DNA from: Luteipulveratus mongoliensis
GTDB taxonomy: Bacteria > Actinomycetota > Actinomycetes > Actinomycetales > Dermatophilaceae
Assembly (NCBI RefSeq): GCF_001190945.1
Contig: NZ_CP011112.1
Location: 1,922,001 to 1,986,000 of the forward strand
Direction: 5' to 3'
DNA: 64,000 nt
Shown: positions 9,298-19,163 of the stretch, piece by piece
Numbering within the stretch: position 1 is the stretch's first letter
Layout: each line of letters opens with the position of its first letter
Made by a program: the position numbers and the translations under genes
Notes under the pieces: model-generated
What the model was told of the DNA's origin: nothing
Databases searched by the model: none
Seen by the model: only the letters and a program-made list of their open reading frames with translations

Positions 9298-9342
9298 GTG
9301 TCGGCGGTCCGACCGGTTCACACCGGGACGTACCGCCGACAC
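9298..9342 (+). terminator. Likely terminator of the phoH-like gene
   Basis: A perfect 11-base inverted repeat, GTGTCGGCGGT at 9298-9308 and ACCGCCGACAC at 9332-9342, lies about 55 bases after the stop. The 3' side reads TTGGTTGTGT rather than a pure T run, so it could be a weak intrinsic terminator or a stable 3' end. Confidence 0.5.
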
Positions 9343-9689
9343 TTGGTTGTGTCCCAAGACGTCTGCGCGACACCTTCTGTCAATTCGGCGTGCGGAGTGG
9401 ACAAGGTAGGGGCGATCATGCACAGTTGGTCCGCTGGTAACGGTTGAATAACGGGCAGAACGCCCCCCGCAAGCCCGCCCTGCCGTACCGGTAAGAACGT
9501 CTTTGGCGCTTCGTAGCGCGGATGTGACCCATCCGCATTGCGGGGCGCACTGCACGCCCGAGACACCCCCCAATGGTCTCGGAACGCGTAGGTGGTACTA
9601 CCCCCGCACCGCCCCCCAAATTGGTCACGCACGTCCACGATCAGGTTGCCGATCGGCAGCCTGTGAGCGGACGTAGGAGGTCCCCCCGG
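9343..9689. other. Long leader upstream of the secreted transglycosylase-like gene
   Basis: About 350 bases separate the phoH terminator from the next ATG. The region is rich in C-runs and G-runs (for example around 9460-9470 and 9560-9615) that could fold. I looked for the c-di-AMP (ydaO-type) riboswitch that often precedes actinobacterial wall-lytic genes and could not find its conserved GGTGAAT-type core. An AGGAGGT ribosome site at 9675-9681 serves the ATG at 9690. Confidence 0.4.
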
Positions 9690-10466
9690 ATGTCAACACC
9701 CGTCGGACGGCACCGCGCCCGTCGACAGGCCGCACTGCGCCGTCCAGCAGTTGCGGCTACGGCCACACTCTCCGCTCTTGCTGTCTCCGCCGCGGGCTAC
9801 GCCTCGGCCACCGAGCACGGCGCCTCCTCGGCTGCCGGCAACCTCAGTGGCACGGACGGCCTCGCGCCCGCGAGCAGCTCACAGCAGTACCAGAGCTTCG
9901 ACCGCAACACCTCTTCCTCGCTGCAGCAGAGGGCCTCGCGGGCACGCACCGCGGCCTCCGCCCGTGAGCGGGCGTTGCTGGCCAAGCGGGCGGCGGACGC
10001 CAAGATCAAGCAGACCTCCGCGAGCAAGGCGTCCATCGGCGTGCTGCGCCAGATGGTCACCGATCGCACGGGCAAGGCCCAGGACCTGCTCCCGGCCCGC
10101 GTCAAGGAGACCACCCCGGACGACCGCGCCTCGCGCAGCAAGCGCGACGAGCCGGTGCCGACCGGCGGCAGCCCCAAGGCGATCGCCCGGGCGATGCTCT
10201 CGTCCTACGGCTGGAGCTCGAGCCAGTTCGGCTGCCTCGACAACCTCTGGACCAAGGAGAGCGGCTGGCGCGTCTCGGCGACCAACGGCTCGTCCGGCGC
10301 GTACGGCATCCCGCAGGCGCTGCCCGGCCGCAAGATGGCCTCTATCGGCTCCGACTGGCGTACCAACGCCGCCACGCAGATCAAGTGGGGCCTGGGCTAC
10401 ATCCAGGACCGCTACGGCAGCCCGTGCAGCGCGTGGTCGCACTCGGTCGCGACCAACTGGTACTGA
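9690..10466 (+). CDS. Secreted lytic-transglycosylase-like protein
   Basis: This 258-residue exported protein probably acts on peptidoglycan. The ATG at 9690 follows an AGGAGGT site. The N-terminus has a basic stretch then a hydrophobic signal (VAATATLSALAVSAAGYASA). A low-complexity helical linker rich in Ala, Arg and Lys follows. The C-terminal part (from about residue 165) has LSSYGW...FGCLDNLWTKESGW, NGSSGAYGIPQALPG and WGLGYIQDRYG. These match the lysozyme-like/SLT fold of actinobacterial transglycosylases, with the Glu in TKESGW as the probable catalytic acid. It stands alone between two terminators. Confidence 0.85.
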   Translation: MSTPVGRHRARRQAALRRPAVAATATLSALAVSAAGYASATEHGASSAAGNLSGTDGLAPASSSQQYQSFDRNTSSSLQQRASRARTAASARERALLAKRAADAKIKQTSASKASIGVLRQMVTDRTGKAQDLLPARVKETTPDDRASRSKRDEPVPTGGSPKAIARAMLSSYGWSSSQFGCLDNLWTKESGWRVSATNGSSGAYGIPQALPGRKMASIGSDWRTNAATQIKWGLGYIQDRYGSPCSAWSHSVATNWY

Positions 10467-10484
10467 GCAAACCGCGCACCACAG

Positions 10485-10527
10485 ACGCCGGCCCGTCTCC
10501 CTCCAGGGAGGCGGGCCGGCGTTCGTT
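10485..10527 (+). terminator. Intrinsic terminator
   Basis: An 11-base stem, ACGCCGGCCCG at 10485-10495 and CGGGCCGGCGT at 10512-10522, has a loop that itself can pair (CTCCCTCCAGGGAG). It is followed by TCGTTT. It sits between the convergent transglycosylase-like gene and fumC and may serve both directions. Confidence 0.75.
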
Positions 10528-10538
10528 TGAGCCGCGGC

Positions 10539-11945
10539 TCAGACGGGTGGGCGGGTCATAGCGAGCACGTCGAGCGCGGCGTCGAGCTGCTCGAGCGTCA
10601 GGTCGCCGGAGTCGACGTGGCCTCGCTCGAGCACGATCTCGCGGATGGTGCGGCCCTCCTTGAGGGCCTGCTTTGCCACCGCAGCGGCCGCCTCGTAGCC
10701 GATGTACTGGTTGAGCGGCGTGACGATGGACGGCGAGGACTCGGCGTACGCCCGACCCCGCTCCTCGTCCGCGGTGATCCCGTCGATACACCGCGTCGCC
10801 AGCGTGCGGGTGGCGCCGGCCAGGAAGGTGATCTGCTCCATCACCGCCCGCCCGATGACCGGCAGCATCACATTGAGCTCGAACGCGCCGCTGGCTCCCG
10901 CAGTCGCGATCGTCGCGTCGTGACCGATGACCTGCGCGCAGACCATCAGCGTCGCCTCAGGGAGCACCGGGTTGACCTTGCCGGGCATGATGCTGGACCC
11001 GGGCTGCAGGTCCGGCAGCCGGATCTCGGAGAGGCCGGCGCGCGGCCCTGAGCCCATCCAGCGCAGGTCGTTACAGATCTTGGTCAGGGAGACCGCCAGC
11101 GTCCGCAGGGCGCCGGACAGGGCTACCACCGCGTCCTGGGTGCTCTGTGCCTCGAAGTGGTCGGTGGCCTCGCGCAGTGGCAGGCCGGTCTCGTCCGCCA
11201 GCCGGGCGACCACGGCTGAGGCGAAGCCGGGCTTGGCGTTGAGGCCGGTGCCGACCGCAGTGCCACCCAGGGGCAGCTCGTGCACGTACGCCGCCGCCTG
11301 GCTGATGCGCTCGCGGCTCAGCTCGATCTGGCGCGCGTAGCCACCGAACTCTTGGCCGAGCGTCACCGGCACCGCGTCCATCAGGTGCGTCCGCCCGGAC
11401 TTCACGACGTCCGCGAGCTGCTCGGCCTGGCGGATGAGGGAGTTCTGCAGCGTCTCCAGTGCCGGATCGAGCTGCTGGACCAGCGCGGTCGCAGCCGCCA
11501 GCCGGATCGCGGTCGGGAACGTGTCGTTGCTGGACTGCCCGGCGTTGACGTGGTCATTGGGGTGGATCTGCAGGTCGCTCGCGAGATGGGCGATACGCGC
11601 GACGACCTCGTTGACGTTCATGTTGGTCGAGGTGCCGGAGCCCGTCTGGAAGACATCGATCGGGAACTGGTCGTCGTGCTGCCCGTCCACGACTTCACGG
11701 GCGGCCGCCGCGATGGCTGTCGCCCGTGGTTCGTCGAGCACGCCGAGGTCAGCGTTCACGAGGGCGGCAGCGGCCTTGATGCGGGCCAGAGCGTGCACGA
11801 TCTGCGGCGGGACGCGTTCGCCCGAGATGGGGAAGTTCTCGACGGCGCGGGCGGTCTGGGCGCCGTACAGCGCATCGGCGGGGACTTGCACCTCGCCCAT
11901 CGAGTCGTGCTCGGTCCTGGTCGCATCTGCCATGCCTCCCATCAT
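10539..11945 (-). CDS. fumC: Fumarate hydratase class II
   Basis: This cytoplasmic TCA-cycle enzyme interconverts fumarate and malate. It has 468 residues, the normal class II length. The superfamily signature [11 protein letters not shown] is intact near residue 320, with the catalytic serine. Other family blocks are visible: [31 protein letters not shown] and [13 protein letters not shown]. Three nearby ATG codons (11945, 11942 and 11933) compete; the third sits only one base after GGGAGG, so one of the first two is likelier. It is transcribed alone. Confidence 0.95.
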   Translation of the reverse strand: MMGGMADATRTEHDSMGEVQVPADALYGAQTARAVENFPISGERVPPQIVHALARIKAAAALVNADLGVLDEPRATAIAAAAREVVDGQHDDQFPIDVFQTGSGTSTNMNVNEVVARIAHLASDLQIHPNDHVNAGQSSNDTFPTAIRLAAATALVQQLDPALETLQNSLIRQAEQLADVVKSGRTHLMDAVPVTLGQEFGGYARQIELSRERISQAAAYVHELPLGGTAVGTGLNAKPGFASAVVARLADETGLPLREATDHFEAQSTQDAVVALSGALRTLAVSLTKICNDLRWMGSGPRAGLSEIRLPDLQPGSSIMPGKVNPVLPEATLMVCAQVIGHDATIATAGASGAFELNVMLPVIGRAVMEQITFLAGATRTLATRCIDGITADEERGRAYAESSPSIVTPLNQYIGYEAAAAVAKQALKEGRTIREIVLERGHVDSGDLTLEQLDAALDVLAMTRPPV

Positions 11946-12187
11946 GCGCCTGTGGCCGGCGTCACCTCCCCGGGGGACAGCGCGCGGGTGAGTGGGTGCT
12001 CAGTGCGCATGTTCGGCGGTGAATGGCCGCTCACTGCGCGTCAATGGCTCCCGAACCGACGACGTACGAGCCGTTTGCGCTCAGTCGCGAAGCGGCACGA
12101 GGCTGCTGACGGTCTGCCAGCCCGACGTTGACGGTGCTTGATGCGAAGGTGGTCCGCCGAGCCTCTGACGCGAGTGAGAATGGAGAC

Positions 12188-12574
12188 ATGCAGGTGCTGC
12201 AACAACGCGCGATCGCGGTCGCGTACTGGGTGATCGCTTTCGTGCTGTCGGTCCTGGCGGGCGTCGGCGGCGCAGTCATCGCCCGAGACTCTGCGCCCGA
12301 GTTCTCCAAGGAGGACGAGGGAGCAGCCGCGACCAGCGGTGCGCGAGTGCTGTTCGGAGCGATGGGTTTTGCGATCGCGGGCTTGGCCGTGGCGGCGCTG
12401 TTCGCCGGCGCGTGGATGCTGCTGTGGATCCGTCAGCGGCGGACGCAGGCACCCACTGCGATCGGCCACGACGACCCGGACCACGACCTCGCCGACCTCC
12501 TCGTGGACGAGGACGGGGCCTTCATCGACGAGGTGGCCGACCCGACGGCCGACGAGCCGGGCGCCCGTACCTGA
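12188..12574 (+). CDS. Small two-helix membrane protein
   Basis: This predicted 128-residue membrane protein starts at the ATG at 12188, preceded by GAATGGAG. It has two transmembrane segments, VAYWVIAFVLSVLAGVGGAV and VLFGAMGFAIAGLAVAALFA. A positively charged loop WIRQRR and a long acidic C-terminal tail full of Asp and Glu follow. No family is recognised. It ends three bases before the convergent coaA stop, so its function cannot be taken from operon partners. Confidence 0.7.
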   Translation: MQVLQQRAIAVAYWVIAFVLSVLAGVGGAVIARDSAPEFSKEDEGAAATSGARVLFGAMGFAIAGLAVAALFAGAWMLLWIRQRRTQAPTAIGHDDPDHDLADLLVDEDGAFIDEVADPTADEPGART

Positions 12575-12577
12575 TGC

Positions 12578-13546
12578 TCAGAGCTTGCGCAGCAGGACCT
12601 GCTGGACGGCGTGGTCCGAGCCCTTCTGCATGACCAGCGTCGCCCGGCCACGGGTGGTCTCGATGTTCTCCATCAGGTTGGGGTAGTTGATCGATTCCCA
12701 GATCTCCGTCGCGCGGTTGACCGCATCGGTGTCGGACAGCGACGCGAAGCGGTGGAAGTAGGACTGCGGGTCGGCGAAGGCCGTCTTGCGCAGGGAGAGG
12801 AAGCGGTCGACGTACCACCGACGGATGTCGCGCTCAGCCGCATCGACGTAGACCGAGAAGTCGAAGAAGTCCGACAGCGCCAGCGTCGACGGGTAGTCCA
12901 TGGACAGGGGCGCCGGCTGCAGCACGTTGAGGCCCTCGACGATCAGGACATCGGGCTGACGCACCACGATCTTCTCGTCCGGGACGATGTCGTACGACAG
13001 GTGCGAGTAGACCGGCGCGGTCACCTGAGGCTTGCCGGACTTGACCTCCGAGACGAACCTGATCAACGCGCGACGGTCGTACGACTCGGGAAAACCCTTG
13101 CGCTCCAACAGTCCTCGCTTCTTGAGCTCGGCGTTGGGCAGCAGGAATCCATCGGTCGTGATGAGCTCGACGCGAGGGGTGTCCTCCCAGCGCGAGAGCA
13201 GCTCGCGCAGCACACGGGCCGTGGTCGACTTGCCGACTGCGACGGACCCGGCGATGCCGATGATGAAGGGCGTCTTGGCCGGCCGTTCGTCCAGGAACGC
13301 CGATGTGACTCGATGCAGGCCTGACGTGGCGCCGACGTAGAAGTTGAGCAGCCGCGAGATGGGGAGGTAGACCTCCTCGACCTCGCGCAGGTCGATCGGC
13401 TCGCCGAGACCGGACAACCGGTCGACATCGGCCGCGTCGAGGCTCAGGGGGTGCGTGTGCCGGAGCCGGGCCCAGTCCTCGCGGTCCAGCTCCACGTACG
13501 GAGACGGCAGGAGGGGTATGGCCAGCTCGCCGGTGTGTCGGGTCAC
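12578..13546 (-). CDS. coaA: Type I pantothenate kinase
   Basis: The enzyme phosphorylates pantothenate in the first step of coenzyme A synthesis. The 322-residue length matches type I PanK. The P-loop is [18 protein letters not shown] near residue 95, with the family motif [16 protein letters not shown] and the substrate region [10 protein letters not shown] after it. The C-terminus has [17 protein letters not shown], as in the bacterial family. The start is a GTG at 13544-13546. It runs divergently from glmS with about 120 bases between. Confidence 0.95.
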   Translation of the reverse strand: MTRHTGELAIPLLPSPYVELDREDWARLRHTHPLSLDAADVDRLSGLGEPIDLREVEEVYLPISRLLNFYVGATSGLHRVTSAFLDERPAKTPFIIGIAGSVAVGKSTTARVLRELLSRWEDTPRVELITTDGFLLPNAELKKRGLLERKGFPESYDRRALIRFVSEVKSGKPQVTAPVYSHLSYDIVPDEKIVVRQPDVLIVEGLNVLQPAPLSMDYPSTLALSDFFDFSVYVDAAERDIRRWYVDRFLSLRKTAFADPQSYFHRFASLSDTDAVNRATEIWESINYPNLMENIETTRGRATLVMQKGSDHAVQQVLLRKL

Positions 13547-13668
13547 CCGGACATCGTGCCAGGCGACGATGCCGGACCGACGGAGCCTGCGACGTCGGCC
13601 GGAGGAGGAGCTGGCCGAAACAGCACAGGTCGTCCAGGGTCGGCCGGGGAGGCCCTAGGCTGCCCGCC

Positions 13669-15522
13669 ATGTGTGGAATCGTCGGATACGTCGGCTCGAA
13701 CGTCGACGGCAAGGCCCAGGACGTCGTACTCGAGGGCCTGGCCCGGCTCGAATATCGCGGTTACGACTCGGCTGGAGTAGCCCTCGTCACCGGCGACAGC
13801 GTGTCGACCGCGAAGAAGGCCGGCAAGCTCGCCAACCTCCTCGAGGAGCTGCAGAGCGCGCCCCTGCCACAGTCCAGCACCGGCATCGGCCACACCCGTT
13901 GGGCGACGCACGGCGGCCCCACGGATGCCAACGCCCACCCGCATCGCGGCGGCACCGACAGCAAGCTGGCGGTCATCCACAACGGCATCATCGAGAACTT
14001 CCACGCGCTGAAGTCCACCCTGACCGCCGACGGCGTCGAGTTCGTCTCCGAGACCGACACCGAGGTCGTCGCCCAGCTCTTGTCACGGGCGTACGCCGGC
14101 GATCTCACCGAGGCGATGCGCACCGTCGTGGACCAGCTCGAGGGCGCGTTCACCCTGCTCGCGGTGCACGCCGACCAGCCTGGTGTCGTCGTCGGTGCTC
14201 GTCGCAACAGCCCGCTTGTGGTCGGACTCGGCGAGGGAGAGAACTTCCTGGGCTCCGACGTCGCGGCGTTCATCGGTTACACCCGTCACGCGCTGGAGCT
14301 GGAGCAGGACCAGATCGTCACGATCACACCCGAGGGCGCATCGGTCATCAACTTCGACGGTACGCCCGCGCAGGGCAAGGCGTTCGAGGTCACCTGGGAC
14401 GCCGCGGCCGCCGAGAAGGGCGGCTACGACACCTTCATGGAGAAGGAGATCCACGAGCAGCCGCACGCTGTCGGCGACACGCTCCTGGGTCGCACGGACG
14501 AGGCTGGACACCTCGTGCTCGACGAGCTGCGCATCTCGGAGGAGCAGCTCAAGGCCGTCGACCGGATCACGATCGTCGCCTGCGGCACGGCGGCGTACGC
14601 CGGCATGGTCGCCAAGTACGCCATCGAGCACTGGACGCGCATCCCGGTGGAGGTCGCGCTGGCGCACGAGTTCCGCTACTGCGACCCGATCGTCAGCGAG
14701 CGCACGCTCGTCGTCTCCATCAGCCAGTCCGGCGAGACCATGGACACGCTGATGGCGGTCAAGCACGCTCGCGACCTGGGCGCATTGACCGTGTCGGTCT
14801 GCAACACGCACGGCTCGACGATCCCGCGCGAGTCTGACGCGGTGCTCTACACCCACGCCGGGCCGGAGATCGCGGTCGCCTCGACCAAGGCGTTCCTGGC
14901 GCAGATCACCGCTTGCTACGTCCTCGGCCTTTACCTCGCCCAGCTGCGCGGCGGGTCGTACGCCGATGACGCGCACGCGGTCCTCAAAGAGCTGCAGGAG
15001 GTGCCGGACAAGATCGAGAAGCTGCTCGGCGACCTGGACCGCGTCCGCGAGATCGCTCGCTTCATGGCCGACACCCGCTCGGTGCTGTTCCTTGGTCGGC
15101 ACGTCGGCTATCCCGTGGCGATGGAGGGCGCGCTCAAGCTCAAGGAGCTGGCCTACATCCACGCGGAGGGTTTCGCCGCCGGTGAGCTCAAGCACGGTCC
15201 GATCGCGTTGATCGAGCCCGGACAGCCGGTGTTCATCGTGGTGCCCGGGCCGGACACTCCGCACGGCCTGCACGGCAAGGTCGTCTCCAACATCCAGGAG
15301 ATCCGCGCTCGTGGCGCCCGGACCCTGGTCATCGCGCAGGAGGGCGACACGGCGGTCGAGCCGTTCGCCGACGAGATCCTGCGGGTGCCGGCGACGTCGC
15401 CGATGCTCGCCCCGCTGCTCACCGTCGTACCCCTGCAGGTGTTCGCCCTGGAGCTGTCCACGGCCAAGGGCCTGGACGTCGACCAGCCGCGCAACCTCGC
15501 GAAGTCGGTCACGGTCGAGTGA
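13669..15522 (+). CDS. glmS: Glutamine-fructose-6-phosphate aminotransferase (isomerizing)
   Basis: GlmS makes glucosamine-6-phosphate for peptidoglycan. The 617-residue protein begins [10 protein letters not shown], so Cys2 is the N-terminal glutaminase nucleophile once Met is removed. The glutamine amidotransferase domain (about 1-230) has [18 protein letters not shown]. Two SIS sugar-isomerase domains follow, with [12 protein letters not shown] and a C-terminal NLAKSVTVE, the conserved enzyme end. Its TGA overlaps the acpS GTG, so it leads a coupled operon with acpS and nnrED. No glmS ribozyme was sought beyond the short upstream gap, and none is expected in this group. Confidence 0.97.
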   Translation: MCGIVGYVGSNVDGKAQDVVLEGLARLEYRGYDSAGVALVTGDSVSTAKKAGKLANLLEELQSAPLPQSSTGIGHTRWATHGGPTDANAHPHRGGTDSKLAVIHNGIIENFHALKSTLTADGVEFVSETDTEVVAQLLSRAYAGDLTEAMRTVVDQLEGAFTLLAVHADQPGVVVGARRNSPLVVGLGEGENFLGSDVAAFIGYTRHALELEQDQIVTITPEGASVINFDGTPAQGKAFEVTWDAAAAEKGGYDTFMEKEIHEQPHAVGDTLLGRTDEAGHLVLDELRISEEQLKAVDRITIVACGTAAYAGMVAKYAIEHWTRIPVEVALAHEFRYCDPIVSERTLVVSISQSGETMDTLMAVKHARDLGALTVSVCNTHGSTIPRESDAVLYTHAGPEIAVASTKAFLAQITACYVLGLYLAQLRGGSYADDAHAVLKELQEVPDKIEKLLGDLDRVREIARFMADTRSVLFLGRHVGYPVAMEGALKLKELAYIHAEGFAAGELKHGPIALIEPGQPVFIVVPGPDTPHGLHGKVVSNIQEIRARGARTLVIAQEGDTAVEPFADEILRVPATSPMLAPLLTVVPLQVFALELSTAKGLDVDQPRNLAKSVTVE

Positions 15523-15869
15523 TTGTCGGGGTCGGGATCGACGTGGTCGACGTAGCGCGGTTCGAGCAGACGCTGGAGCGGACGCCGGCTCTGCGTGACC
15601 GCCTGTTCACGGTGGACGAGGCGTCACTGCCGATCAACTCGCTGGCCGCCCGCTTCGCCGCCAAAGAAGCACTCGCCAAGGCCCTCGGTGCGCCGGCCGG
15701 TATGCACTGGACCGACGCGACGGTCGCGCGTCGCGACGGCGGACAGCCCTACCTCGTCATCACCGGCACAGTGCAGTCGCGGGCGAACGACCTGGGCATC
15801 CAGTCCTTCCACCTGTCCATGAGCCACGACGCCGGCATCGCCTCCGCGGTCGTCGTCGCGGAGGGCTGA
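15519..15869 (+). CDS. acpS: Holo-[acyl-carrier-protein] synthase
   Basis: AcpS transfers phosphopantetheine from CoA to acyl carrier protein. The 116-residue protein has the N-terminal motif [12 protein letters not shown] and the second motif [12 protein letters not shown], which hold the magnesium- and CoA-binding acidic residues. The GTG start overlaps the glmS stop by four bases. The third motif near the end, [15 protein letters not shown], is also typical. Cotranscription with glmS and nnrED is the usual actinobacterial order. Confidence 0.95.
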   Translation: MIVGVGIDVVDVARFEQTLERTPALRDRLFTVDEASLPINSLAARFAAKEALAKALGAPAGMHWTDATVARRDGGQPYLVITGTVQSRANDLGIQSFHLSMSHDAGIASAVVVAEG

Positions 15870-15871
15870 GC

Positions 15872-17329
15872 ATGATCCGGGCGTACGCCGTCGGCCAGGT
15901 GCGCGCAGCCGAGGCGTCAGCGATGGAGGACCTCTTCGACGGTGAGCTGATGCAGCGAGCCGCTCTCGGCCTGGCGGAGGTCGCCATCGCCCGACTGAGC
16001 GAGCGCGCCGGCGGCGTCGCCGTCCTCGTCGGCTCAGGCGACAACGGAGGCGATGTGTTGTACGCCGCCGCTCACCTCGCGCGCGCCGACCACCCCGTCG
16101 AGGTCGTCCTCGTCGGGAGCCATGCTCATGACGGCGGCGTGGCCGCTGCGAGTGGGGCCGGAGTGTCCGTTCTCGAGTGGCGAGGCGGCGAGGCGTCGCC
16201 CGAGGTGCGTGCGGCGCTAGCGGAGGCTGACGTAGTGCTGGACGGCATCACCGGGATCGGTGGCCGGCCCGGTCTGCCTGAGCACCTCGTCGCGCTCCCG
16301 GAGCTGATCGGCGAGGACGCCTACGTCATCGCGGTTGACCTGCCCTCAGGCGCCGATCCAGCCGGCCGGACCTGGTCCGAGACGGTGTACGCCGACGAGA
16401 CCGTGACCTTCAGCCTCACCAAACCGGTGCACCTGCTGCCTCCGACCGAGCCGGCGACGGGTCTGCTGACCGTGGTCGACATCGGTGTGGCCGAGCCGTC
16501 GAGCCCGGCCGTGGAGCGACTCACCCACGAAGACGTCGCACGGCTGTGGCCGGTGCCTGGGCCGGACGACGACAAGTACTCGCGTGGCGTCCTCGGCGTC
16601 GTTGCCGGCGGTGAGCTCTACACCGGCGCTGCGCTGATGTCGGTGACGGCCGCGGTCACGGCCGGGGTCGGGATGGTCCGCTACGTCGGACCGCGCCACC
16701 CGACCGACCTGCTCCGTGCGGCGGTCCCGGAGGCGGTCTTCGGCGTCGGTCGGGTCCAGGCCTGGTCCATCGGGTCCGGCCTGGACGTCGAGCAGGCTGA
16801 CGAGGAGCAGCTGGCCGCAGCACGCGATGCGCTGGAGTCTGATCTGCCCGTGCTGCTTGACGCCGGCGGGCTCGACCTGATCGACGAATCGCGTTCTGCT
16901 CCAACGCTTCTCACGCCTCACGCGGGCGAGCTCCTCCGCCTGGCCCGCCGACTCGAGCTCGCCGACGCCGATGACGACCAGGTCAGGCGTACGCCCGTCG
17001 ATGTCGCTCAGGCGGTGGCCGACCGGCTGGATGTGACGGTGCTGCTCAAGGGAGCGGTGACCGTCGTCGTACCCCCGACGTCGGCAGGGCTGCCGATCCG
17101 TTCACAGTCCGACGGCCCCTCGTGGCTGGCCACAGCCGGCGCCGGCGACGTGCTGGCGGGACTGGCCGGGGCATTGCTGGCCAGTGGCCTGTCGCCGCTG
17201 GACGCGGGGTCGCTCGCGGCTCTCGTGCACGGCGTCGCCGCGGATGACGCCAACCCCGGAGGCCCGGTGCGCGCGATGGATGTGGCCCACCAGCTCGGCC
17301 GGACGGTTGCCCGTCTGCTGAGCCGCTGA
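15872..17329 (+). CDS. nnr: Bifunctional NAD(P)HX epimerase / ADP-dependent NAD(P)HX dehydratase
   Basis: This 485-residue enzyme repairs hydrated NADH and NADPH. The N-terminal YjeF_N epimerase domain (about 1-215) has the loop VLVGSGDNGGDVLYAA and the acid VAVDLPSGADP. The C-terminal carbohydrate-kinase-like dehydratase domain has TLLTPHAGELLRL and the late nucleotide motif ATAGAGDVLAGLAGALLA. The start follows the acpS stop by two bases. A single gene for both activities is the normal bacterial arrangement. Confidence 0.94.
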   Translation: MIRAYAVGQVRAAEASAMEDLFDGELMQRAALGLAEVAIARLSERAGGVAVLVGSGDNGGDVLYAAAHLARADHPVEVVLVGSHAHDGGVAAASGAGVSVLEWRGGEASPEVRAALAEADVVLDGITGIGGRPGLPEHLVALPELIGEDAYVIAVDLPSGADPAGRTWSETVYADETVTFSLTKPVHLLPPTEPATGLLTVVDIGVAEPSSPAVERLTHEDVARLWPVPGPDDDKYSRGVLGVVAGGELYTGAALMSVTAAVTAGVGMVRYVGPRHPTDLLRAAVPEAVFGVGRVQAWSIGSGLDVEQADEEQLAAARDALESDLPVLLDAGGLDLIDESRSAPTLLTPHAGELLRLARRLELADADDDQVRRTPVDVAQAVADRLDVTVLLKGAVTVVVPPTSAGLPIRSQSDGPSWLATAGAGDVLAGLAGALLASGLSPLDAGSLAALVHGVAADDANPGGPVRAMDVAHQLGRTVARLLSR

Positions 17330-17350
17330 CCGCCCGGTTAACGTGCCCGC

Positions 17351-17881
17351 ATGACTGATCTTGTCCTCGGCCGCCTCTCGTGGCAGCCGCTCGCCGACCA
17401 TCCCGAGCTCGTCGCCGATGCGGTGGCGGCCGCGTCCTTGCCGGGCGACGTGTGGGTCACTCCGGTCGACCCGGACCTGGCCGACACGGCGGCGTTCTGC
17501 GAGGAGTACGGCGTCACGCTCGAGCAGTCGGCCAACTGCGTGATCGTCGAGGCGCGGCGCGGGGACCAGCGCACCCTCGCGGCGTGCATGGTCCTGGCGA
17601 CCGACCGCGCGGACATCAACAAGACCGTCCGCAAGCACCTCGACGCTCGCAAGATCTCCTTCGCCTCGATGGACGAAGCGACGTCGGCGTCTGGCATGGA
17701 GTTCGGTGGCATCACGCCGATCGGCCTGCCCCAGGACTGGCCGATCCTGGTCGATGCGCGCGTCGCGGCCGCAGGCACCGTGGTCATCGGCGGTGGCGTA
17801 CGCAGCTCCAAGATCGCGCTCGACGGCGCGCTGCTCGGTGGGCTGCCCGGCGCCGAGGTGATCGAGCTCGCCCAGCCCTGA
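17351..17881 (+). CDS. YbaK/EbsC family protein (aminoacyl-tRNA deacylase-like)
   Basis: This 176-residue protein matches the YbaK/ProX-like editing fold, whose members hydrolyse mischarged aminoacyl-tRNA in trans. The supporting blocks are QSANCVIVEARRG, ACMVLATDRADINKTVRKHL, the segment ASGMEFGGITPIGLP, and the C-terminal VVIGGGVRSSKIALDG. The lysine in NKTVRKHL would be the family's conserved catalytic residue. It lies 21 bases after nnr on the same strand, so it may ride on that operon. Which amino acid it edits is unknown. Confidence 0.86.
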   Translation: MTDLVLGRLSWQPLADHPELVADAVAAASLPGDVWVTPVDPDLADTAAFCEEYGVTLEQSANCVIVEARRGDQRTLAACMVLATDRADINKTVRKHLDARKISFASMDEATSASGMEFGGITPIGLPQDWPILVDARVAAAGTVVIGGGVRSSKIALDGALLGGLPGAEVIELAQP

Positions 17882-18008
17882 CACGGCTGCTTTCTGAGAG
17901 CCGGCTCGAGTGGTCACTGCTCGGCCCGCGGCCGCAACCGCGGCGGGAGCGACCCGGCTCACGTGTGTTGAGCGTCACTCGGTTGGGTACGCCGGGAGGC
18001 CTGATGCC

Positions 18009-19163
18009 ATGCTGGGGCCGATGAGCACGGATCAGCCCACGGCGTGGGTCACCATCGATCTTGACGCGATCGCGAGCAACGTGGCATCGCTCAAGGAGCG
18101 GGCCGGCGACGCTGCCGTCATGGCGGTCGTCAAGGGCGACGCGTACGGCCATGGCCTGGTGCCGAGTGCGCGGGCTGCCTTGCGGGGCGGAGCGACGTGG
18201 CTCGGCGTGGCTCAGATGGCCGAGGCCCTCGAGCTGCGTGCGGCCGGCGTCGACGCGCCGTTGCTCACCTGGTTGCACGCGCCGGGTGTGAACTTCGCCC
18301 CCGCGGTGCGCGAGGGCATCGACATCGGGGTCCCCGCAGTCTGGGAGATCGAGGCCGTGGCCCAGGCGGCGCGCGACGAGGGCCGGACCGCGCGCGTACA
18401 GCTCAAGGCTGACACCGGCCTCGCCCGCAACGGCGCCTACGGCAAGGACTGGGACCTGCTGCGCGATGCGGCGGCGCGGCTTCAGGCCGAGGGCGTCATC
18501 GACGTGACCGGCGTCTTCACCCACTTCGCCTACGCCGACTCACCGCAGCACCCGACCGTGCTCCAGCAGCAGGAGCTGTTCCGTGAGCGCGTCGCGGATG
18601 CCGAGCGCGCGGGTCTCAAGCCGGACGTACGCCACATGTCCAACTCAGCGGCCACCCTGACCACCCCGTCCGCGGCCTGGGACATGGTGCGTCCGGGCCT
18701 GTCCGTCTACGGCCTGACGCCGGTGCCGGACCTCGGCGACGCTGCGTCGTTCGGGCTCCGCCCGGCCATGACGATGGCCGCGCGGGCGACCGTCGTGAAG
18801 CGGGTGCCGGCGGGTCAGGGCGTGAGCTACGGGCACACCTATGTGACGCCCAGGGAGACGACGCTGGTCGACGTACCCGCCGGATATGCGGACGGTGTGC
18901 CGCGTGCCGCCTCCGCGGTGGGGCCTGTCGCCATCGAGGGCAAGCGTTTCACCGTCGCCGGGCGGGTCTGTATGGATCAGTTCGTCGTCGACGTCGGCGA
19001 TCTCCCCGTCGAGGCCGGCGCAGAGATCGTCCTCTTCGGACCCGGCGACCACGGCGAGCCGACCGCGCAGGACTGGGCGGACGCCGTCGGCACCATCTCG
19101 TACGAGATCGTCACGCGCATCAGCAGCCGGCTGCCGCGTGTCTATGTAGGAGAAGGCGCATGA
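18009..19163 (+). CDS. alr: Alanine racemase
   Basis: This PLP-dependent enzyme makes D-alanine for peptidoglycan. With the ATG at 18009 it has 384 residues; a GGGAGG ribosome site at 17994-17999 supports this over the ATG four codons later or the longer frame upstream. The PLP lysine is in MAVVKGDAYGHG and the second catalytic tyrosine is in GVSYGHTYVTPRE. VAGRVCMDQFVVDVGD is the C-terminal-domain signature. Its stop overlaps the next ATG by four bases, so the downstream hydrolase is coupled to it. Confidence 0.96.
   Translation: MLGPMSTDQPTAWVTIDLDAIASNVASLKERAGDAAVMAVVKGDAYGHGLVPSARAALRGGATWLGVAQMAEALELRAAGVDAPLLTWLHAPGVNFAPAVREGIDIGVPAVWEIEAVAQAARDEGRTARVQLKADTGLARNGAYGKDWDLLRDAAARLQAEGVIDVTGVFTHFAYADSPQHPTVLQQQELFRERVADAERAGLKPDVRHMSNSAATLTTPSAAWDMVRPGLSVYGLTPVPDLGDAASFGLRPAMTMAARATVVKRVPAGQGVSYGHTYVTPRETTLVDVPAGYADGVPRAASAVGPVAIEGKRFTVAGRVCMDQFVVDVGDLPVEAGAEIVLFGPGDHGEPTAQDWADAVGTISYEIVTRISSRLPRVYVGEGA

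Noticed and set aside
9343-9689. c-di-AMP (ydaO-type) riboswitch
   Set aside because: The position is right but I could not find the conserved core sequence, so I do not call it.
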